From NCBI GenBank assembly GCA_001275005.1, contig JWZX01002160.1, positions 1 through 22,779 of the forward strand: a DNA stretch of 22,779 bases. The letters are read 5' to 3'. The stretch is from Chrysochromulina tobinii (lineage: Eukaryota > Haptophyta > Prymnesiales > Chrysochromulinaceae). The position numbers and the translations under genes were made by a program. Positions 18,750-22,779 of the stretch are shown one piece after another. Under the pieces are notes generated by a model. That model was not told where the DNA came from. It saw only the letters and a program-made list of their open reading frames with translations, and ran no database searches. Numbering within the stretch: the first letter of the stretch is position 1; the number at the start of each line of letters is the position of its first letter.

Positions 18750-21351
18750 ATGCCACTCTCCGATGCCGCCAGCAATGTGATCAAACAGCTGCTGGGAGAA
18801 ATGATCCCCGGAACCGAGACTTTCCGGCGTGGCCAGCCCCTCTCTGTGGTCTCGGAGGTCCGGCGTGAGCTCGTGGCCCACGAGCTGCTCAACACGACCT
18901 TTCGTAGTTTGATCACGCAGTATGATCCGAAGATTTGGCCGCAGAAGACGCTCGAGACCGATCCGCCGCTGCGGCACGTGCTCGCGCAGGAGCTTCCGGG
19001 CGCGCCGCCGCTGCCCCGCTGCCCGAGCCGCGAGACGATGAACGCGAGCTGCGGCGCCTCCTTTGGCAACCAGCCCCTCCCACCCACGCTGCTGCTCTTC
19101 CACTTTCCATGGCTGGATGTGCATACGGGCCACGCGCGCGTGTGGACGCTGCTGCACGTGCTACGGTACCGGTGCTTCTTCGAGCTGCTCAACATGCGCA
19201 TGGTGGTCATGGTCCAGCCGGGCGAGCTACCCAGGTGCCACAGCAGATTTGCAAGCCCGCTGCATGCAAGTGCTCACCGCGGCGCCACTGCAGATTTGCA
19301 AGCCCGCAGCATGCAAATGCTCACCGCGGCGCATTCACGCTCACCACGGCGTCCGCACATCCCCCAGGTGCCAGAAGATCTGCAAGCCGGCCGGCCTCAC
19401 TGACGGCGACGAGGGCGAGCGGACCCGCTTCTGCCGCTGCCATGAGGCGAAGCACCATCGCGAGTACCAGCAAAGGAACATCGCCGAGTTCTGCACGGGG
19501 CGCGAGCACATCCTGTACGCCTGTGTGCCTGTGATTGCATGTGATTACATGTGATTGCACGCGTACGTCTTGCCTCCCTGGTCGTCGCCTCGCTGATGGC
19601 CTGTGATTGCCGATGAGTGCCGATGAGTGCCGATGATTGCTGATGTGATGATTGCCGATGTGACGGTTGCTGACGTGACGATCGCCTCCATGCTAAACTA
19701 GGTACGCGCATGCGGATGTCTTCCTCTCCCTCCCCCTCTGGGCGCGCAAGATCGCCGAATTAGGCAACCACACGATGGCGCCCAATCACGGCCTCGATGG
19801 CGTGAGCGACTACCCAACCTGTGATTGCCTCCCTCATCAGCCTCGATGGCGTGAGCGACTACCCAACCTGTGATTGACTCCCTCATCAGCCTCGATGGCG
19901 TGAGCGACTACCCAACCCCCTCTGCACACGTCGTGTTGAGCGACGTGATGAGCGCGCGCCGTGATGAGCACTCACTCCCCTCTGCACGCATGACGCATGA
20001 CCATTCCTGCTCACCACGGCGTCCGCTCGCTTCCCCACAGGTGAGCTACTTCCCGACCCCCTCAATCTGCGTGGAGGCCTCGTGGGAGAAGCTGAACGCT
20101 AGCCAGGCGTGGTTCTGGTGGCTTGACTCGAAGCCACGGTGCGCCTGCCTTGCATGCAAGCGCTCACGACAGCGCCGTGGCTTGACTCGAAGCCACGGTG
20201 CAAGGCCGCTGTGGATTCCCTCAGCCTGCCTTGCATGCAAGCGCTCACCACAGCGCCGTGTCTCTCAGGTGCAAGGCCGCTGTGGATTCCCTCAGCGTGA
20301 GTGCGCTAGGCGGCGCCTCGGGCTCACGACGATGGCAGGAGCGCAAACAGTGCTGCTACAGCTGGGTTGACGTCGCGTACGTGCCTCTGATTGCCTCTGA
20401 TTGCCTCTGATTGCCTCTGATTGCCTCTGATTGCCTCTGATTGCCTCTGATTGCCACCAGCTGGGTTGACGTCGCGTACGTGTCCACCAGCGAGTGCCTC
20501 TCTTTGGATGTGATTGCCCTCTGAGTGCCCTCTGAGTGCCCTCTGATGACCTCTGATGGTCACTGATGGCCTCTGATTGCCTCTGATGGTCACTCATTGC
20601 CCTCAAGTGCCCCTGATTGCCTCTGATTGCCTATGAGAGCCCCGAATGGCCCTGGGCGGTCTCAGGTACATACCGACGAACGCGCAGCTTGCCTTTCGTA
20701 AGATGACGCGTCAGTCGTTTTGGGATGTGCAATGTGAGGTGGCGCTGCCCACGATGTTCAAGGTACGTGCCCGTTGGCCGCATGAGACCTCTCAGCATGC
20801 ATGTGCTCAACACGGCGTGAAATTCCCTCTTCACAGGCCATCGAAGTCGCTGGGATCGCCCCGCGGCATGAGATCAGTTGCACCGGGGGCTCCATGAAAT
20901 ACCTCAGCTGGGGCTCCTTCCCCCCAGGCACGCTCTGCGCACATAAGGGTGCGTGCTCCTCGAGCTGATTGCTGCTGATTGCCATCTCGCCCCATCTCGT
21001 GCGCGCTGATGGCTGCTGATTGCCATCTCGCCCCATCTCGTGCGCGCGATCTCACACCGATCTGCCACGTGTCTCCCGCCCGTGCCCCCGCCCGCGCGAT
21101 CTCGCGCGATCTCGCGCGACCTCGCAGTCGATCTCGACAAGGCGACCATGGAAGGCCTGCCCCCCTCATACACCGCGCCCGGCATTTGCAGTGAGGGCGG
21201 CGTTCCACAGTGGGACACTCCGCAAGCGCGCATGCCTGTAGCGTCCGTCGCGCACCGCCCTCACCTCGGGCCACGCGCGAGGACGCGCCAGGAGTCTGCC
21301 GCCAGATATGCTGCCAAGCTGAAGCAGCAAGGCCGGGGGGACCGGGGATGA
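18750..21351 (+). CDS. Multi-exon protein of unknown family, about 456 aa (possible glycosyltransferase-like)
   Basis: Proposed exons: 18750-19234, 19368-19514, 19702-19801, 20041-20138, 20269-20376, 20666-20762, 20837-20948, 21128-21351. All junction phases agree and the frame is open to TGA at 21349. Visible features: hydrophobic TLLLFHFPWLDVH and VWTLLHVLRYRCFFELL around residues 112-148; a Cys/His cluster (CQKICKPAG, FCRCHEAKHH, EFCTGREH) that may bind zinc; then HILYAHADVFLSLPLWARKI, ASQAWFWWLDS, CCYSWVDVAYIPTNAQLAF, CEVALPTMFKAIEVAG and SCTGGS. The spacing of an Y-x-H-x-D motif, Trp-rich strand and S-W-x-D-x-x-Y-I-P reminds me of some protist Golgi glycosyltransferase-like proteins, but this is a guess. 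A 42-nt in-frame segment (20297-20338, GTGAGT to GGCAG) could be a mini-intron or coding. The exon 1/2 and 3/4 borders rely partly on the copy rule. Confidence 0.7.
19235..19367 (+). repeat. Intron 1 of the 18.75-kb gene: copied exon 2 start, doubled
   Basis: The intron starts GTGCCACAGCAGATTTGCAA; exon 2 starts GTGCCAGAAGATCTGCAAGC. A CAGATTTGCAAGCCCGC block followed by GCATGCAA and TGCTCACCGCGGCG occurs twice before the real acceptor CATCCCCCAG. Confidence 0.85.
19802..20040 (+). repeat. Intron 3 of the 18.75-kb gene: 49-bp junction-copy array
   Basis: GTGAGCGACTACCCAACC occurs at 19802, 19851 and 19900 (exactly 49 bp apart), each preceded by CCTCGATGGC, the end of exon 3. The real exon 4 (20041) begins GTGAGCTACTTCCCGACC. 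Units are separated by TGTGATTGCCTCCCTCATCA. So each unit fuses the exon 3 end and the exon 4 start. Confidence 0.92.
20139..20268 (+). repeat. Intron 4 of the 18.75-kb gene: intronless exon 4/exon 5 junction copy
   Basis: Inside the intron (about 20178-20226) lies TGGCTTGACTCGAAGCCACG, identical to the end of exon 4, immediately followed by GTGCAAGGCCGCTGTGGATT and the rest of the 28-bp exon 5 start. The copy is flanked on both sides by CCTGCCTTGCATGCAAGCGC and TCACSACAGCGCCGTG (S = C or G) blocks. Confidence 0.95.
20377..20665 (+). repeat. Intron 6 of the 18.75-kb gene: decamer array and diverged junction copy
   Basis: Eight TGATTGCCTC units run from 20387 to about 20456 at exact 10-bp spacing. 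CAGCTGGGTTGACGTCGCGT (exon end) then recurs at 20459, followed by GTCCACCAGCGAGTGCC. A second run of GAGTGCCCTC, TGATGACCTC and TGATTGCCTC units leads to the acceptor GGTCTCAG. Confidence 0.88.
20949..21127 (+). repeat. Intron 8 of the 18.75-kb gene with CATCTCGCCC and CGCGATCT repeats
   Basis: Two copies of GCTGATTGCCATCTCGCCCC then ATCTCGTGCGCGC lie in the first half. The second half holds CGCGATCTCG units leading to the acceptor CCTCGCAG. The exon starts TCGATCTCGAC, similar to those units. Confidence 0.75.
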
Positions 21352-21394
21352 GGGGGCGGGGGCGAGGGGGCGGGGGATGAGGGGGCGGGGGATA
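21333..21394 (+). repeat. G-run tract at the stop codon (quadruplex-capable)
   Basis: At least ten runs of four to six G lie within about 60 bp, with GAGGGGGCGGGG repeated three times. It overlaps the last codons and the TGA at 21349 of the 18.75-kb gene. Intramolecular G-quadruplex formation on the + strand, including in the transcript's 3' UTR, is plausible from sequence alone. Confidence 0.75.
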
Positions 21395-22158
21395 CGCGCT
21401 CACCTCCCGGCGAAGGGAAGCAGCACACACGGCTGCAGAGCGGATCAGCGCACGGCGGCGGCTCTACAAACACTCAATTACAGCTGTACAGCTCAATTCA
21501 GAGCCCACTCAACTCAGAGTACAGTGCCCCCATGGCTGATCAGCGCGGCACAGCGGAGCCGGGGACGGAGCCAGACGCTGTGAGATTGTGCCGTGTCGCG
21601 CGTGTGTTGAACGTCCAACCACCAACGTCGCTTTTAGAGCAGTTTAATTCCCGTCATCGTGCGGACCGCGACGCGACACGCGTGACGTGCCTCGTGTCTT
21701 CTCCCTCGCGTCGCTGCGCGGCCGCCGTGGCCCGCATGCCCGGCGGGGGCGGCTCCGGCCCGCTTGCGCCCCGCATCCCGGATCCCGCATCGCGCGCCGG
21801 GTCTGGCGGTCAAAACGCCCTAGTGGACCCGAGGCGTTACCGTTACAACACCTCCCTATTATCGATTACTAAGGCGCTTCTAAGGACTGCTCGGCTGTGG
21901 GGCGCTAGAGGACTTGTGGGGACTCATAGGACTGCTCGGCTGTGGGTACTTAGGGCTGTGGGGACTTAGGACTGCTCGGCTGGACCGCTCAGCAGCACGG
22001 CACCAGCCACCACTGCACACCGCACACGACCGTGCGCGACAGCTGGCACTGATGACCAGACTATTTCGAATGAGGCCGGCGGTTACCGCGCCCACCACGG
22101 CGCTACGGACTATTTCCAATGAGGCCGGCGGTTGCCGTGCCCACCACGGCGCTGCGGA
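21352..22158. other. Intergenic region between convergent genes
   Basis: I see no supportable gene. It holds the G-run tract, a CTCAATTACAGCTGTACAGC stretch near 21472, repeated GGACTGCTCGGCTGTGGG elements between 21894 and 21980, and a 49-bp tandem repeat at 22059-22163. A + strand frame from 21532 is open for 145 codons but looks like GC-rich chance. Confidence 0.4.
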
Positions 22159-22163
22159 CTATG
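22059..22163. repeat. 49-bp tandem repeat at the end of the SDR gene
   Basis: GACTATTTCSAATGAGGCCG (S = C or G) and the following 29 bp begin at 22059 and 22108. A third, shortened unit begins at 22157 and contains the stop codon of the minus-strand SDR gene (22159-22161). Spacing is exactly 49 bp each time. Confidence 0.88.
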
Positions 22164-22779
22164 CCGGCGGTTGGCGCGTCCGGAGGAGCTCAGCGGTCTG
22201 CTTCCACAGCCAGTCGCCCACGGCGGCATCCTGTGCGTGGCTGCCCGCCGCTCGCACCTCGCTCATGTGATAGTGCACGTCGGCCGTCTTGTCGGCGAGG
22301 AGGCGCTCGACGAGGGGCAATGCGGCGTCAGAGGGCGAAGGGAACGTGAGCCACATGCCGACGAGCGTCAAATCACCGAGAGGCCAGGGTGCATCTCGCG
22401 CAATCTCCGACGAGAGGCCAGGGTGAATCTCGCGCAATCTCCGACGAGAGGCCATGGTGCATCTCGCGCAATCTCCGACGAGAGGCCAGGGTGCATCTCG
22501 CGCAATCTCCGACGAGAGGCCAGGGTGCATCTCGCGCAATCTCCGACGAGAGGCCAGGGTGCATCTCGTGCAATCTCCGACGCGACCGGGCCCGGGCAGA
22601 CGTCCTTGATCGTGCACGGGACGCGCCGCGCGAGCTCGTGTGAAAAGGTGGTGAGCAGCAGCTTCGAGAACGCGTAACGTTCCATCGCGTTGTGGTGAGC
22701 AGCAGCTTCGAGAACGCGTACCGTTCCATCGCGTTGAAGACGGAGGCATCGACCGGCAGAGCGCCGAGATGAGCGTCGA
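22159..22779 (-). CDS. Short-chain dehydrogenase/reductase (SDR), 3' part, interrupted by tandem repeats
   Basis: The gene enters from the right edge and stops at TAG 22159-22161. The segment MERYAFSKLLLTTFSHELAR has the SDR catalytic Tyr-x-x-x-Lys (Y-A-F-S-K). It is followed by CTIKDVCPGPVASEIARDAP, the usual P-G-x-V segment after it, and by FPSPSDAALPLVERLLAD near the C-terminus. SDRs are NAD(P)-dependent oxidoreductases; the substrate is unknown. The frame is broken twice: a 44-bp tandem duplication repeats the YxxxK segment (22648-22735), and a 34-bp unit is repeated six times (22378-22581) before the last exon frame APWPLGDLTLVG. A GTCGGAG to GGAG intron inside the array would restore the second frame. 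The first has no obvious GT-AG solution. Possibly a pseudogene, polymorphism or assembly artefact. Confidence 0.65.
   Translation of the reverse strand, partial: STLISALCRSMPPSSTRWNGTRSRSCCSPQRDGTLRVLEAAAHHLFTRARAARPVHDQGRLPGPGRVGDCTRCTLASRRRLREMHPGLSSEIARDAPWPLVGDCARCTMASRRRLREIHPGLSSEIARDAPWPLGDLTLVGMWLTFPSPSDAALPLVERLLADKTADVHYHMSEVRAAGSHAQDAAVGDWLWKQTAELLRTRQPPA
22378..22581 (-). repeat. Six 34-bp tandem units in the SDR gene
   Basis: The unit in sense is GGAGATTGCGCGAGATGCAC then CCTGGCCTCTCGTC. Six copies in 204 bp differ at only a few positions. The outermost copies read EIARDAPWPL in the SDR frame. 34 is not a multiple of three, so the coding frame rotates through the array. Confidence 0.95.
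22648..22735 (-). repeat. 44-bp tandem duplication of the SDR active-site segment
   Basis: 22648-22691 and 22692-22735 are 44-bp copies with one difference (sense ATGGAACGGTACGCG against ATGGAACGTTACGCG). Both encode NAMERYAFSKLLLTT in their own frames. The length shifts the frame by two. Confidence 0.95.

Noticed and set aside
21532-21969. Plus-strand frame of 145 codons
   Set aside because: Low-complexity, no recognisable domain, overlaps repeats and has no supporting context.
1-22779. tRNA, rRNA, transposase or reverse transcriptase genes
   Set aside because: I looked for cloverleaf, rRNA and transposase/RT motifs by eye and saw none; a covariance-model search would be needed to exclude small RNAs.

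Overview
The window looks like nuclear DNA of a GC-rich unicellular alga, most likely a haptophyte. This rests on spliceosomal introns, eukaryote-only proteins (alpha-SNAP, EF-hand, PARP/WGR/SAP, RING), very high GC and introns full of short tandem repeats. I cannot name the species from sequence alone. All splice structures were derived by hand from reading frame, GT-AG rules, protein-family continuity and the repeat logic below.

Layout: (1) 2-97 (+), 3' end of a PARP-like catalytic domain gene. (2) 270-4092 (+), a multidomain ADP-ribosylation gene: PARP helical regulatory segment, R-S-E type ART domain, SAP, divergent WGR, ten HEAT repeats, ZU5/UPA-like tail. It has a one-base frameshift in the HEAT array. 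(3) 4165-4464 (+), a small two-exon ORF or displaced last exons of gene 2. (4) 8194-5070 (-), a 1009-residue RING-like protein, two exons. (5) 12422-9058 (-), an 831-residue protein with five EF-hands, six exons. (6) 12599-14091 (+), alpha-SNAP, five exons, sharing a 176-bp divergent promoter region with gene 5. (7) 18518-14827 (-), a 732-residue metal-dependent amidohydrolase with signal peptide and C-terminal membrane helix, eight exons. (8) 18750-21351 (+), a 456-residue protein of unknown family, about eight exons, divergent from gene 7. (9) 22779-22159 (-), the 3' part of a short-chain dehydrogenase/reductase gene.

The outstanding feature is intron structure. In at least a dozen introns, on both strands, the first bases of the intron are a copy of the first bases of the downstream exon, or the last bases are a copy of the end of the upstream exon. 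In several introns there are internal copies spanning the exon-exon junction as it would read without the intron. These copies alternate with a 10-bp-periodic spacer (sense strand: TGATTGCC, TGATGACC, TGAGTGCC) ending in CATCAG or CATGCAG. Units recur at exact spacings (49, 68, 78 bp). This looks like intron birth and growth by repeated duplication of an exon junction plus spacer, each cycle adding another splice site. Unspliced relatives of the same duplication process are visible in coding sequence: a 100-bp linker copy in gene 2, a 13-residue repeat in gene 7, and 44-bp and 34-bp repeats in the SDR gene.

The genes do not form an obvious pathway. They are ordinary cellular genes (vesicle fusion, calcium binding, ubiquitin-type RING, ADP-ribosylation) in a compact arrangement with short intergenic gaps.
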